Source: Bradyrhizobium sediminis (lineage in GTDB: Bacteria > Pseudomonadota > Alphaproteobacteria > Rhizobiales > Xanthobacteraceae). Taken from it: 64,000 nucleotides of DNA. Shown one piece after another: positions 7,490 to 15,949 of the stretch. Within the stretch, counting starts at the first letter, position 1. Every line of letters begins with the position of its first letter. Under the pieces are notes generated by a model. The model ran no database searches. It was not told the DNA's origin and saw nothing but the letters and a program-made list of their open reading frames with translations. The position numbers and the translations under genes were made by a program. The DNA lies in the NCBI RefSeq assembly GCF_018736085.1, contig NZ_CP076134.1, positions 4,412,501-4,476,500 on the forward strand. The letters run 5' to 3'.

Positions 7490-7660
7490 TCACGTCTTCC
7501 GCAGCTTGGCCACTTCATCAGCCAGCAGCTTAAGGATCGCCGGACGATGCGCCTCGTCCTTGCTCTCGAGCAACTTTCGATACAGGGCGATATTCTGCTC
7601 GATGACAAACTTGTCCAGATCCGACGGGCCCGCTTGAACACGCTTCCGAACTGATTCCAC
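7490..7660 (-). CDS. Very small hypothetical protein with a GTG start
   Basis: A 56-residue frame starting GTG with GGGCGGA upstream: MESVRKRVQAGPSDLDKFVI... and ending LLADEVAKLRKT. It encodes an amphipathic helical protein whose central part (EQNIALYRKLLESKDEAHRPAILKLLADE) has regular charged/hydrophobic spacing, which an accidental frame would not show. The downstream terminator at 7322-7364 supports a transcript. The start is uncertain: the FixK-type box at 7675-7688 sits only 15 bp upstream. I recall similar short Bradyrhizobium proteins but no function. Confidence 0.6.
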   Translation of the reverse strand: MESVRKRVQAGPSDLDKFVIEQNIALYRKLLESKDEAHRPAILKLLADEVAKLRKT

Positions 7661-7674
7661 TCGTCCGCCCGCTC

Positions 7675-7688
7675 TTGATCTGCGTCAA
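7675..7688. promoter_or_regulatory. FixK/FNR-type box
   Basis: TTGATCTGCGTCAA is a perfect TTGA-N6-TCAA site. Its centre (7681.5) is 73 nt before the ATG of the PAS-LuxR regulator at 7755, the same spacing as at the boxes at 1941 and 25096, so activation of that gene is the most likely use. The -10 region (TCTTCT at 7711-7716) is weak. Confidence 0.55.
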
Positions 7689-7754
7689 TGGTTGGAGGCC
7701 GAATTTCATGTCTTCTGAAAATAAATCAATAGCCCAAAGCGACTATCCGTTTTC

Positions 7755-8642
7755 ATGCAATCCGATTTTCAGAACGTGCCGAACGTCGTGCGGATGACAT
7801 CGCAAAAGCAGGCACCAGGGGCCTTTGTGAAAAGCAAGATTGCCACGTTTGAGAGATTGAAATCGCTTCCTGCGAGCGTCTCAATTCTTGACGCTTCCGG
7901 AACGATTGTGGCGGTCAATGACACATGGAAGCAATTCGGCCAACAAAACGGATTGCGCATTCCCAATTCCGGCATTGGCTCGAACTACCTGCAACATTGC
8001 CCATCCGACTTACCCCGCTCACGTCGGTTCCTGGGTGAGCTGAAAGCATTGCTCGCGGGTCAGCTTGATCTTTTGACGTATATTTATCCGTGTCACTCGC
8101 CGACACGGGCACGATGGTTCTCCCTCATCGGGTTACCGCTCTCGCTCAACAAGCCTGCCGGCGTGGCCCTGGTGCACGTCAACCTCACAGAGATGCTTCC
8201 GCTTCCGGGCGGCACGCGACGGGCGCAAGCCAAGGAGGACCGGAAGGGGCGAATTCGCCCGGGCGCCAATATTGACGCGATCGGCGGCGCCCTGGAGCGC
8301 TCCGTGCTGGAAACGCTCTCATCACAACTGAATACAATGTTCGTCGACGATACCGCCTCGCGCGAGAAGGATGCGGCGCAAGAGAAAGACGACGAGATGA
8401 CCCTCGTTCGCACCCGATTGAGCAAACGGCAGATGCAGGTCCTGCGTCTGCTGGGCGAAGGCAAGACCAACAAGGAGATGGCGAAGGCGCTGCTGCTTTC
8501 ACCCAACACCATCAAGCTGCACGTATCGGCGATCCTGCAAGCCTTGAATCTCAGGAGCCGCACCCAGGCAGCTCTTCTTTCGTCAAAGCTGTTGCAAGAT
8601 CCCGGCACTGAGATCAGAGCGCGAGCGGTATCTGGAGATTAG
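7755..8642 (+). CDS. PAS-domain LuxR-type transcriptional regulator
   Basis: A 295-residue cytoplasmic regulator. Residues about 35-140 form a PAS-like sensor (LPASVSILDASGTIVAVNDTWKQF, then LDLLTYIYPCHSPTRARWFSL). A charged linker leads to a C-terminal LuxR helix-turn-helix, residues about 218-280 (LSKRQMQVLRLLGEGKTNKEMAKALLLSPNTIKLHVSAIL). No receiver aspartate or HSL-binding domain is present, so it probably senses a small ligand or redox state directly. A FixK-type box 73 nt upstream suggests it belongs to a low-oxygen cascade (inference). Monocistronic. Confidence 0.85.
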   Translation: MQSDFQNVPNVVRMTSQKQAPGAFVKSKIATFERLKSLPASVSILDASGTIVAVNDTWKQFGQQNGLRIPNSGIGSNYLQHCPSDLPRSRRFLGELKALLAGQLDLLTYIYPCHSPTRARWFSLIGLPLSLNKPAGVALVHVNLTEMLPLPGGTRRAQAKEDRKGRIRPGANIDAIGGALERSVLETLSSQLNTMFVDDTASREKDAAQEKDDEMTLVRTRLSKRQMQVLRLLGEGKTNKEMAKALLLSPNTIKLHVSAILQALNLRSRTQAALLSSKLLQDPGTEIRARAVSGD

Positions 8643-8837
8643 ACCGTTCCGGTTTCTCGAAACCGGATTCACGCTGAACACTGAGAGATGAACTAGTCGC
8701 TTCGGGCTATTGCCGGGCTTGCCGAACTCCAGCATGTCCTTGCTGGACCTTCTCTCCAGGAAACTGGAGGGGAGGGAGGCGCGCGCGTCATGTGCCACAG
8801 CCATCGCTATTCTGCGCATTAGATTGGAACGAATCCA

Positions 8838-9083
8838 GTGCCCCGGAAAATCAGCATCCGCCGCGATACGTGGTACGTCGCCTTTCGCCATCCAAACGGA
8901 CTGCCGGAAGCGTATGCGCGAGCATCACGCACCTTCGCGACCGAGCTCGAGGCAAAACAATTCGCTGCGGAGCGGCTGGTCGATGGTTGTGACGACGTCA
9001 CTGCTGGAACACTCAATCCCCATCAACCAAAACGAATCATCGGCTCCTCGCAACTGCCGCGCTGGCTCGGAATTGACAAATGA
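8838..9083 (+). CDS. Small conserved-looking hypothetical protein
   Basis: An 81-residue protein with a GTG start: MPRKISIRRDTWYVAFRHP..., then SRTFATELEAKQFAAERL, then TAGTLNPHQPKRIIGSSQLPRWL. The ordered beta-then-helix pattern and the conserved-looking TAGTLNPH motif recall a small family widespread in Bradyrhizobium and Rhodopseudomonas with no known role. Its stop overlaps the start of the next gene by 4 bp, so the two are translated together. Confidence 0.7.
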   Translation: MPRKISIRRDTWYVAFRHPNGLPEAYARASRTFATELEAKQFAAERLVDGCDDVTAGTLNPHQPKRIIGSSQLPRWLGIDK

Positions 9084-9739
9084 CGCCTGGAGCTCTTTTG
9101 ACATTCCGCCCGACGGCAACCATTTTCGACAGCGCCGAGACTGTCGGATTCCTGCGTCGATTCTCGGAAGTGATCGCTGTCGGTCAAAACGCCGTTCGTC
9201 TGGATAACGCCGCTGCGCTGATCGAATCGTTGATCGATCGCTTGGCGCAGACGGAGCAATTGCTCCTGGAAGAAAAGAATGAAAGCGCGACGAATATCGA
9301 ATCGCACAAAGCGGCCGAGACCGCCGGCGGTCAATTGAAATCCCGGGTAATCACGCTCGAAGCCGAGCTGGCTGAGAACATGCGGCAATCGGCGATCGAC
9401 CGGTCGTCCTTCCTTGAGGAAGTGCGATGCTTGTCAGCTCTCGTCGGAAGATCGGAAGCAGCTTTGTCGGAAGCCACCGCCGAGCTTGCGCATTTGCGAT
9501 CCAGTCTTGCGGCGATCGGGGAGTCGCTCGTTCTCGTTCCGATCGCGTCGCTGCGGGCGGCGCGCGCGCAATTTGAATCCCTGGCCGTCGGATTTGCAGA
9601 AAACGGCGACCTGATCTCGCAGGCAATGTGCGGGGTCGGCGGATGCCTGATCGATCGAGCCCTCACAGATGGAATGCCGGCATCGACGCGCGCCTCTTCT
9701 GACTATCCAAACCTCCCGGAATTCATCACCGATAGATGA
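9080..9739 (+). CDS. Coiled-coil hypothetical protein
   Basis: A 219-residue protein without signal peptide or membrane segment. Residues about 45-165 are predicted coiled coil (LIDRLAQTEQLLLEEK, LKSRVITLEAELAENM, LSEATAELAHLRSSLAA). The C-terminal 50 residues contain two cysteines in CGVGGC. Its ATG overlaps the previous stop in an ATGA junction, so it is translationally coupled to the 81-residue protein. Structural or adaptor role is possible; no family recognised. Confidence 0.7.
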   Translation: MTPGALLTFRPTATIFDSAETVGFLRRFSEVIAVGQNAVRLDNAAALIESLIDRLAQTEQLLLEEKNESATNIESHKAAETAGGQLKSRVITLEAELAENMRQSAIDRSSFLEEVRCLSALVGRSEAALSEATAELAHLRSSLAAIGESLVLVPIASLRAARAQFESLAVGFAENGDLISQAMCGVGGCLIDRALTDGMPASTRASSDYPNLPEFITDR

Positions 9740-9776
9740 GACGACCGCGGCCGCCATTTTATGATCGTCGAAAGCC

Positions 9777-10271
9777 ATGACTCGCGCATTCAGGAAAATC
9801 TTCGCAATCATAATTCTGTCGTGGAGCTTTTCCGCGATCGCGGATGCGGGGCCGTTCGAAGATGCTGGCGCTGCGTATGATGGCGGTGACTACGCGACGG
9901 CGCTGCGTCTCTATCGTCAGATGGCCGACCAGGGAAACGGCAACGCTCAGTTCAGTCTCGGCACCATTTACGAGAAAGGCCGGGGCGTAGCGCAGGATGA
10001 CGCTGAGGCAGCAAAGTGGTACCGCCTCGCTGCGGACCAGGGCCATCCGACAGCCCAGTTCAATCTCGGGATCATGTACGACAACGGTCGCGGCGTGGCG
10101 CAGAACAAGGTTCTCGCACATGCATGGTTCAGCCTGTCGGTTGCACAGGGCAACCAGGAGGCGGCAAGAACTCGCGACATACTCGCCAGGCGCATGACCC
10201 CAACGCAGTTGGCCCAAGCGCAGAAGCTCGCGCGCGAGTGGAAGCCCGAGCAGCAACCCCATCGTCGTTGA
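9777..10271 (+). CDS. Secreted Sel1-repeat protein
   Basis: A 164-residue periplasmic protein: signal peptide 1-24 (cleavage after SAIADA), then a TPR-like helix pair and two clear Sel1 repeats (GNAQFSLGTIYEKGRGVAQDDAEAAKWY and HPTAQFNLGIMYDNGRGVAQNKVLAHAWF). Sel1 repeats form an alpha-solenoid for protein contacts, often in envelope stress or exopolysaccharide pathways. It is monocistronic and the partner is not evident from its neighbours. Confidence 0.85.
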   Translation: MTRAFRKIFAIIILSWSFSAIADAGPFEDAGAAYDGGDYATALRLYRQMADQGNGNAQFSLGTIYEKGRGVAQDDAEAAKWYRLAADQGHPTAQFNLGIMYDNGRGVAQNKVLAHAWFSLSVAQGNQEAARTRDILARRMTPTQLAQAQKLAREWKPEQQPHRR

Positions 10272-10337
10272 AGGCGAACCACGCCTCGTCAATCCACCCC
10301 TTGGGTCAGGCTTGTCACTCTCGTTGACGAGGTACCA

Positions 10338-10613
10338 TCACCTCGCCAGCGCCTGCCACCGTTCCGCCGCCGCGATCGCCGGCGCCCACAGTTGATCGGC
10401 GGGCTGGCCGCGATGCAGCGCCTTGCCGATTTCGCAGATCGCGAGGAACGCGCCCGATCGCGCCTCCTCGAATTCCAGCGGCGCTTCGCCGCCGCCCTGC
10501 ACCAGCCCGACCAGTCCATTCAGGATCGGCAGCGCGATCTGCGCCGGCTCGCCCTCGGCGGCCTTCAGGGCTTCGATGACTTTGGCGGCTTTCTCGGAAT
10601 CGGTCATGTTCAT
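10338..10613 (-). CDS. Small helical hypothetical protein
   Basis: A 91-residue acidic, all-helical soluble protein (MNMTDSEKAAKVIEALKAAEGEPA..., ending AIAAAERWQALAR). No signal or membrane segment. Composition and regular helix pattern indicate a real gene; I do not recognise a characterised family. Transcribed alone on the minus strand, between convergent and divergent small genes. Confidence 0.65.
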   Translation of the reverse strand: MNMTDSEKAAKVIEALKAAEGEPAQIALPILNGLVGLVQGGGEAPLEFEEARSGAFLAICEIGKALHRGQPADQLWAPAIAAAERWQALAR

Positions 10614-10800
10614 CAGCCTGCCCCCCGCAGCATCACCATTTGCACATGCTTCCGGTTCGCACGGCGATCCACGTCATATCCCGCCGGGTCAAAAAAATCG
10701 ACGCTGTCTTTTTTTCTGCAAATTTCTGCCGCTATCGGCAGACTAAATCCGCGGCGTTGTTGGTGCCCGAGAATTTGTATCTCGTATTTCGGGGGAAGAA

Positions 10801-10977
10801 ATGAAGACGGACCGCGTTCGCTTGCGTGAAGACTCCCTGTCGCCGGAAGACGCGACGGGACCGGATCTCGAGGCCTTGAAGATAGCCAAGGCCAAACAGG
10901 ACATATCCCACCAGGAATTGGACAAGTGGATCGCGGCCGCGATCGCCGAACTGAGCGATCGTGAACGCGCCGCCTGA
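10801..10977 (+). CDS. Small hypothetical protein
   Basis: A 58-residue frame starting ATG after TTTCGGGGGAAGAA: MKTDRVRLREDSLSPEDA..., then DLEALKIAKAKQDISHQELDKWIAAAIAELSDRERAA. It is charged and helical, and the strong purine-rich ribosome binding site supports translation. It lies between the small minus-strand gene at 10338 and the end of the molybdenum hydroxylase operon. No family recognised. Confidence 0.6.
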   Translation: MKTDRVRLREDSLSPEDATGPDLEALKIAKAKQDISHQELDKWIAAAIAELSDRERAA

Positions 10978-11047
10978 CAAATCGCGTCCGCTGGCCCGCG
11001 CATGATCCTCGATCGGTGAACGCCGGAACGGCCGGCGTCCGGCCGCC

Positions 11048-13291
11048 TCACCCCTTACCTTCAAGCACCTGCAACACCTTCGGCGGCGACATCGGCAAAC
11101 TGTAAAAGCGTTTGCCGAGCGCGTTGTGGATGGCGTTGGCGACTGCGGCCATCACCGGGACCAGCGGCACTTCGCCAACGCCCTTGACGCCTTGCGGATG
11201 CTTCGGGTTCGGCACTTCGACCATCACTGTATCCAGCATCGGAAGATCCGAGCAGACCGGCATGCGGTAGTCGAGGAAGCCGGGGTTATCGACCTTGCCA
11301 TCCCTGTTGTAGATGTACTCTTCGTTGAGCGCCCAGCCGATGCCCTGGGCGACGCCGCCCTGCATCTGGCCCTCGACATAGCTCGGATGGATGGCGCGGC
11401 CGACGTCCTGCACCGCAGTGTAGCGGATCACGCGCACGATGCCGAGTTCGACATCGACCTCGACATCGCAGATGTGGGTGCCGAAGCCGCCTTCGGCGCC
11501 CTCGGTGTTGAGCTGCACGCCGGCGCCGATCGGCCCGCCCATCTGCGGCGCCTTTTCCGCAAGCTGGGCCAGCGTCAGCGGCTCGAACTGGCCGGCGTTG
11601 GGGCTCGCCGGATGTGCCGCGCCGTTTTCCCATTTCACCGCTTCCGGATCGATCTCCCAGATCTTTGCGGCGCGCTCGCGCAAGGTAGCGATGATCTTTT
11701 CGGTCGACTGCGTCACCACCATCGCGGAGGCAAACAACACGCGGCTGCCGCCGGTGAGGTTGGAGAAGCCGACGGTGGCGGTGTCGCCGATCAAGACCGA
11801 GACGCGGCGGTAGTCGATGCCGAGCAGTTCGGCGCAGATGTTGGCGATCGCCGCCCGCGAGCCGCCGATATCGGGATGGCCCGTGGTGACCACGACGTTG
11901 CCGTCCTCGGTGATGTTGACTTGCGCGCTGGATTCACCGCCGGCGTTGAACCAGAAACCGGAAGCTACGCCGCGGCCCTGATACTTGCCGAGCGGTGCGG
12001 TGTAGTGCGGATGCGCCTTCGCCGCCTGCAGCGTCTCGACATAGCCGATGCGCGGGAATACCGGGCCGTGCGCGGCCTTGGTGCCCTGCCTGGCGGCGTT
12101 CTTCAGCCGCAGCTCCAGGGGATCCATCTTCAGCGCCTCGGCGAGCTCGTCGAGCACGCACTCCACCGCGTACGCCCCGATCGGCGCGCCGGGCGCGCGA
12201 TAGGCGGCCACCTTGGAGCGGTTGGAGACGACGTCGAAGCCGACCGACAGCACGTTCGGGATGTCGTAGGGCGAGAAGCTGCAGCCGACCGCGCCGCGGA
12301 TCGGCGAGCCCGGCAGCCCGCCGGCCTGCAGATAGAAGGTGCCTTGCGCCGCGACGATGGTGCCGTCCTTTTTGGCGCCGATCTTCACCGTGCTCTTGGA
12401 GCCCGACGTCGGCCCGGTCGACCGCATCACTTCCTCGCGGGTCATCACCATCTTCACCGGCCGGCCGGATTTTTTCGCCAGCAAGGTCGCGAGCGGCTCG
12501 AGATAGACGATGGTCTTGCCGCCGAAGCCGCCGCCGATTTCGGCGGGAATGGCACGGATGTCGCTCTGGGGAATGCCGGACAGATGCGCGGTCATCGCGC
12601 GCACCATGAACTGGCCCTGGCTCGAGCTCCAGATCGTGGTCTTGTTGTCGGCGGCGACGCTGACGAGGCAGGCGTGCGGCTCGATATAGCCCTGATGCAC
12701 CGGGCGGGTGGCGAAGCTGCGCTCGACCACCACTTCGGCCTGCTTGAAGCCTTCGGCGATCTCGCCCTTCTTGATTTCCATTCGGCCGGCGATGTTGGAG
12801 GGCTTGCCCTCGAACTTGATGAAGTCATGCAGGATCGGCGCGTCGGGCAGAATCGCGTCGTCAATCTCGATTGACCACGGAAGCACTTCGTAATCCACCT
12901 CGATCAACTCGCAGGCCCTGGCCGCGATCGCCTCGGAGGTGGCGGCGACCGCCGCCACGGGGTGGCCGGGGAACAGCGCCTTCTCGCGCGCCATCACGTT
13001 ACGGCACATCCAGCGCATGTCCTGGATGCCGAGCATCACGGACTTGTCGACCGGGAAGTCGACGATGTCGCGCGCGGTGACCACCGCCTTGACGCCGGGC
13101 AGCGCCTCGGCCTTCGCGGTATTGATGCCGCGGATGCGCGCATGCGGATGCGGGCTGCGCAGGATCTTGCCCCAGATCATGCCGGGCATGGTGGTGTCGG
13201 CGGCATAGCCGGCGCGCCCCGTCACCTTGTCGACGCCGTCAGGCCTGATGGTGCGCTGGCCGATCCACTTGTTGTTGGCGATGACGTTCAT
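11048..13291 (-). CDS. Molybdopterin-binding subunit of a xanthine-dehydrogenase-family hydroxylase
   Basis: A 747-residue large subunit with Ald_Xan_dh N-terminal domain (about 18-130) and the molybdenum-cofactor domains after it. GGGFGGKT (252-260) contacts the cofactor and the C-terminal KGVGEVP carries the catalytic glutamate. The active-site loop reads AYRAPGAP (363-370), not the AYRCSFR of form I CO dehydrogenase or AYRGAGR of form II, so a carbonyl or N-heterocyclic substrate is more likely than CO. It is the last gene of a three-gene operon and its ATG overlaps the stop of the 2Fe-2S gene by 4 bp. The enzyme is probably cytoplasmic; substrate unknown. Confidence 0.9.
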   Translation of the reverse strand: MNVIANNKWIGQRTIRPDGVDKVTGRAGYAADTTMPGMIWGKILRSPHPHARIRGINTAKAEALPGVKAVVTARDIVDFPVDKSVMLGIQDMRWMCRNVMAREKALFPGHPVAAVAATSEAIAARACELIEVDYEVLPWSIEIDDAILPDAPILHDFIKFEGKPSNIAGRMEIKKGEIAEGFKQAEVVVERSFATRPVHQGYIEPHACLVSVAADNKTTIWSSSQGQFMVRAMTAHLSGIPQSDIRAIPAEIGGGFGGKTIVYLEPLATLLAKKSGRPVKMVMTREEVMRSTGPTSGSKSTVKIGAKKDGTIVAAQGTFYLQAGGLPGSPIRGAVGCSFSPYDIPNVLSVGFDVVSNRSKVAAYRAPGAPIGAYAVECVLDELAEALKMDPLELRLKNAARQGTKAAHGPVFPRIGYVETLQAAKAHPHYTAPLGKYQGRGVASGFWFNAGGESSAQVNITEDGNVVVTTGHPDIGGSRAAIANICAELLGIDYRRVSVLIGDTATVGFSNLTGGSRVLFASAMVVTQSTEKIIATLRERAAKIWEIDPEAVKWENGAAHPASPNAGQFEPLTLAQLAEKAPQMGGPIGAGVQLNTEGAEGGFGTHICDVEVDVELGIVRVIRYTAVQDVGRAIHPSYVEGQMQGGVAQGIGWALNEEYIYNRDGKVDNPGFLDYRMPVCSDLPMLDTVMVEVPNPKHPQGVKGVGEVPLVPVMAAVANAIHNALGKRFYSLPMSPPKVLQVLEGKG

Positions 13292-13785
13292 TGCCGGGAC
13301 TCCCTAGTTCCTTGCTCCCGCGTTTCCGCGGCTGTTTCCAGCACCGCGCGCACGATCTTGTCGTAACCGGTGCACCGGCACAGATTGCCGGCGAGCCAGA
13401 ACCGCACCTCCTCCTCGCTCGGCCGCGGATTCTGCCGCAGCAGCGCGTCGGAAGCGACCAGCATGCCCGGGGTGCAGATGCCGCATTGCAGCGCCGCCAC
13501 TTCCAGGAATTTCTGCTGCAGCGGATGCAGTTTGTCGCCGTGGGCCATGCCCTCGATGGTACGGATCTCGCGGCCTTCGGATTCAACGGCGAGCATCAGG
13601 CAGGAACAGACCAGGCGGTCGTCCAGTGTGATCGAGCAGGCGCCGCAATCGCCGGACGCGCAGCCCTCCTTGGAGCCGGTCAGCGCGAGCGGCCCGCGCA
13701 AGGCGTCGAGCATGGTGTCGCTGGGCTCGCAGAGGAACTCCATCGGCTCGCCGTTGATGGTGGTGGAAACGTGCAGCTTGGCCAT
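13288..13785 (-). CDS. 2Fe-2S subunit of the molybdenum hydroxylase
   Basis: A 165-residue electron-transfer subunit. The plant-type ferredoxin half binds the first cluster through C42, C47, C50 and a Cys at 60 or 62 (GCASGDCGAC). The helical half binds the second through C101, C104, C136 and C138 (CGICTPG ... NLCRCTG). All ligands are present. It passes electrons between the molybdenum centre and the FAD subunit. The ATG at 13785 has GAGGAAAGTGAG upstream and lies 4 bp after the FAD-subunit stop; the frame extends to 13824 but without a better start. Confidence 0.92.
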   Translation of the reverse strand: MAKLHVSTTINGEPMEFLCEPSDTMLDALRGPLALTGSKEGCASGDCGACSITLDDRLVCSCLMLAVESEGREIRTIEGMAHGDKLHPLQQKFLEVAALQCGICTPGMLVASDALLRQNPRPSEEEVRFWLAGNLCRCTGYDKIVRAVLETAAETREQGTRESRQ

Positions 13786-13789
13786 GGTC

Positions 13790-14659
13790 TCACTTTCCTC
13801 CGGCGCGCTTGGCGGCGATCGCAACCGTGCGCTTCAACAGCACGCCGGCGACTTTGGTTCGGTAGGCAATGGTGCCGCGCTTGTCGTCGATCGGACGGCA
13901 GGCGGCGGAACAGGCGGCGGCCGCGGCATTCAGCGCCGCGTCATCGAGCTTGCTGCCGATCAGGGCCTTGGCGGCGGCCTCGACCAGAAGCACGGTCGGC
14001 GCCACCGCGCCGAGCCCGACCCGCGCGGCGGTGCAGACGCCGTCCTTCAAGGTGAGACTGACGCCGACGCCGACCACCGCAATGTCCATCTCGGTGCGCG
14101 GGATCATGCGCAAATAGGCGTCGGAAGAACCCGGCGGCCGCTGTGGCAGCGTGAAGCTGACCAGGATTTCGCCGGGCAGAAGATTGGTGCGGCCGGGGCC
14201 GGCCGGCACTTTCTCGACCGGCAGTTCGCGGCGGCCGTTCGGGCCCTGCAGCGTGACGACGGCGCCGGCTGCGACCATCGCCGGCACGCTGTCGCCGGCC
14301 GGTGAGCCGTTGCAGAGATTGCCGCCCGCCGAGGCCCGGCCCTGGACCTGGGTGGAACCGATCAGGTTGACGGCCTCCAGCACGCCGGGCCAGACCTTGC
14401 CGAAGCGCGGATGTTCGCCCAGCACCGCGCCGGCCACGGCGGCGCCGATGCGGAAACCGCCGCCGGCGGTCTCTTCGATGGCCGTCATTTCGGCGATTTT
14501 CTTGATGTCGACGATCACACCCGGCTTCACGGCACCGGATCGCATCTGTACCAAGAGATCGGTGCCGCCGGCCAGGATGCGCGCGGCGCTTCCGGCCGCG
14601 GCAAATGCCTTGATCGCCTCGTCGAGCGTGCCAGGCGCCAAATATCGGATATCGGTCAT
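13790..14659 (-). CDS. FAD-binding (medium) subunit of the molybdenum hydroxylase
   Basis: A 289-residue FAD subunit of the CoxM/XdhB type. The FAD-binding signatures AGGTDLLVQM (about 29-38) and GGNLCNGSPAGDS (about 113-125) are intact, followed by the CO_deh_flav_C-like domain. It reoxidises the enzyme by transfer to a quinone, NAD or another acceptor. It is the first gene of an operon ordered medium-small-large, as in cox operons, and its promoter must lie in the gap before the divergent HAD gene. Confidence 0.92.
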   Translation of the reverse strand: MTDIRYLAPGTLDEAIKAFAAAGSAARILAGGTDLLVQMRSGAVKPGVIVDIKKIAEMTAIEETAGGGFRIGAAVAGAVLGEHPRFGKVWPGVLEAVNLIGSTQVQGRASAGGNLCNGSPAGDSVPAMVAAGAVVTLQGPNGRRELPVEKVPAGPGRTNLLPGEILVSFTLPQRPPGSSDAYLRMIPRTEMDIAVVGVGVSLTLKDGVCTAARVGLGAVAPTVLLVEAAAKALIGSKLDDAALNAAAAACSAACRPIDDKRGTIAYRTKVAGVLLKRTVAIAAKRAGGK

Positions 14660-14896
14660 GGTTGTTTGCCGTCCCCCCTGTCTGCTCGCGCCCTGTGATT
14701 ATTGGTTCACCTTCCGGCCGGCAGGAGCGGAAGCCTACACGGGCAAATCCGATTGGAACAGCCTCCGCGGACCGGTGAAAGCGGCGGGCTCCTATGCGTC
14801 GCGCGCGCTTGCGGGCCTTTATGACAAGTGAATGGCGGACTACGCTGAGCCATCCGCGCCTTGCGGGCTTTCAGGCGCATCAGAAAAGGACGTGTC

Positions 14897-15562
14897 GTGC
14901 AGCTTCCGCGTCAGCCTCGGGCGGTCATCTTCGATATGGATGGCCTGCTGATCGACACGATCCCGGTTTATGCGGCGGCGATGGTTCAGGCGGGGCTGGA
15001 CGTCGAACATCCGGTATCGCGACAATATGTACTGTCGCTCGCAGGTCTGCTTGGCTCAGAGCTGGAAGCGCGCCTGATCGCGGACCTGGGCACAGGCTTC
15101 CCGGTCGCAGCCTACTTCTCCACGATGTCGGCCCGTCTTGCGCCGATGCTCGCAGCCGGCATCCCGTTGAAGGCCGGAGCCATCGAGTTGCTCGAGGCTT
15201 TGTCCCGGCAGGGAACGCCCTTGGCGGTTGCAACCTCAATGAAGCGGTCAGAGGCAATGCATCATTTAGAGGCAAACGGCATCAGCCATTACTTCCGCCA
15301 TGTGGCCGGACGGGATGAGGTGGCGCGCGGAAAGCCGCACCCGGACCTCCATCTGGAAGCCGCCTCCCGCCTTGCCGTCGCGCCGCGCGACTGCGTCGTT
15401 CTTGAGGACTCCTTCAACGGCGTCAGGGCTGCCCATGCCGCCGGAGCCATGACAATCATGGTCCCCGACGCCCTGGCCCCGAGCGATGATATCCGCAGCT
15501 TGTGCGCCGGCGTGAGCTCTAGCCTGCACGAGGTAAGGGACATACTCTGCGCGAGCAGGTAG
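14897..15562 (+). CDS. HAD-superfamily phosphatase (beta-phosphoglucomutase/GPH-like)
   Basis: A 221-residue subfamily IA HAD hydrolase. Motif I is FDMDGLLIDT with both catalytic aspartates, motif II is the Thr/Ser in VATSMKRSEA, motif III the Lys of RGKPHPDLHL, and motif IV EDSFNGVRAA. The substrate is unknown; sugar phosphates or phosphoglycolate are usual. The GTG at 14897 is preferred: AAAAGGA stands 6-8 nt upstream and the protein then starts at the expected distance from motif I. A TTG at 14861 would add 12 residues without a ribosome binding site. Confidence 0.85.
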   Translation: MQLPRQPRAVIFDMDGLLIDTIPVYAAAMVQAGLDVEHPVSRQYVLSLAGLLGSELEARLIADLGTGFPVAAYFSTMSARLAPMLAAGIPLKAGAIELLEALSRQGTPLAVATSMKRSEAMHHLEANGISHYFRHVAGRDEVARGKPHPDLHLEAASRLAVAPRDCVVLEDSFNGVRAAHAAGAMTIMVPDALAPSDDIRSLCAGVSSSLHEVRDILCASR

Positions 15563-15688
15563 CCCGCATGAGCATCGCGGACCGCCACAGGCTTCCACCC
15601 AACCGGCTGCAACGCCGCGATAAAATTGCTTGGGCCAGATGTCGCAGATGATGCCGCCGTGCAACGGATAGCAGCCGGAACCCATCAC

Positions 15689-15949
15689 CTATTGTTTCTT
15701 GATCGACCCGAGACGCGCCGCGAGATAGGCGACTGCCCCGTCGAGCGTGATGAGCTTCGGATAGTCGAGTTCGGGGATGTCGACGCCGAGGCGATGATGG
15801 ATGGCGGTGACGAAATTCAGGAAATCCATGGAATCGATGTCGAGAGCCTCGCGCAAGTCCGCGGCAGGGTCGATCGCCGCCAGATCGACTTCGGGTGCGA
15901 TGTTGTTGAGCTCTTCCTTCACCACTTTGCGAATCTCGAGGTCATTCAT
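15689..15949 (-). CDS. Stand-alone acyl carrier protein
   Basis: An 86-residue acidic protein with a complete ACP fold and the phosphopantetheine site DSMDFLNF; the attachment serine is S40. It differs from the housekeeping AcpP pattern (DSLDTVEL), so it is a specialised carrier. It is the last gene of an operon with an acyl-CoA synthetase and E1/E2 dehydrogenase subunits, and its start overlaps the E2 stop by 4 bp. The arrangement suggests that it receives or supplies the acyl group handled by E2 (inference; no such transfer is demonstrated here). Confidence 0.88.
   Translation of the reverse strand: MNDLEIRKVVKEELNNIAPEVDLAAIDPAADLREALDIDSMDFLNFVTAIHHRLGVDIPELDYPKLITLDGAVAYLAARLGSIKKQ

Noticed and set aside
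11126..12874. Long plus-strand frame of 582 codons opposite the molybdopterin subunit gene
   Set aside because: It is an antisense shadow of a clear Xdh-family gene; composition is His/Arg/Asp-rich as expected of complementary frames in GC-rich DNA.
13790..14659. Naming the operon coxMSL (CO dehydrogenase)
   Set aside because: The large-subunit loop is AYRAPGAP, which lacks the form I cysteine and the form II GAGR pattern.
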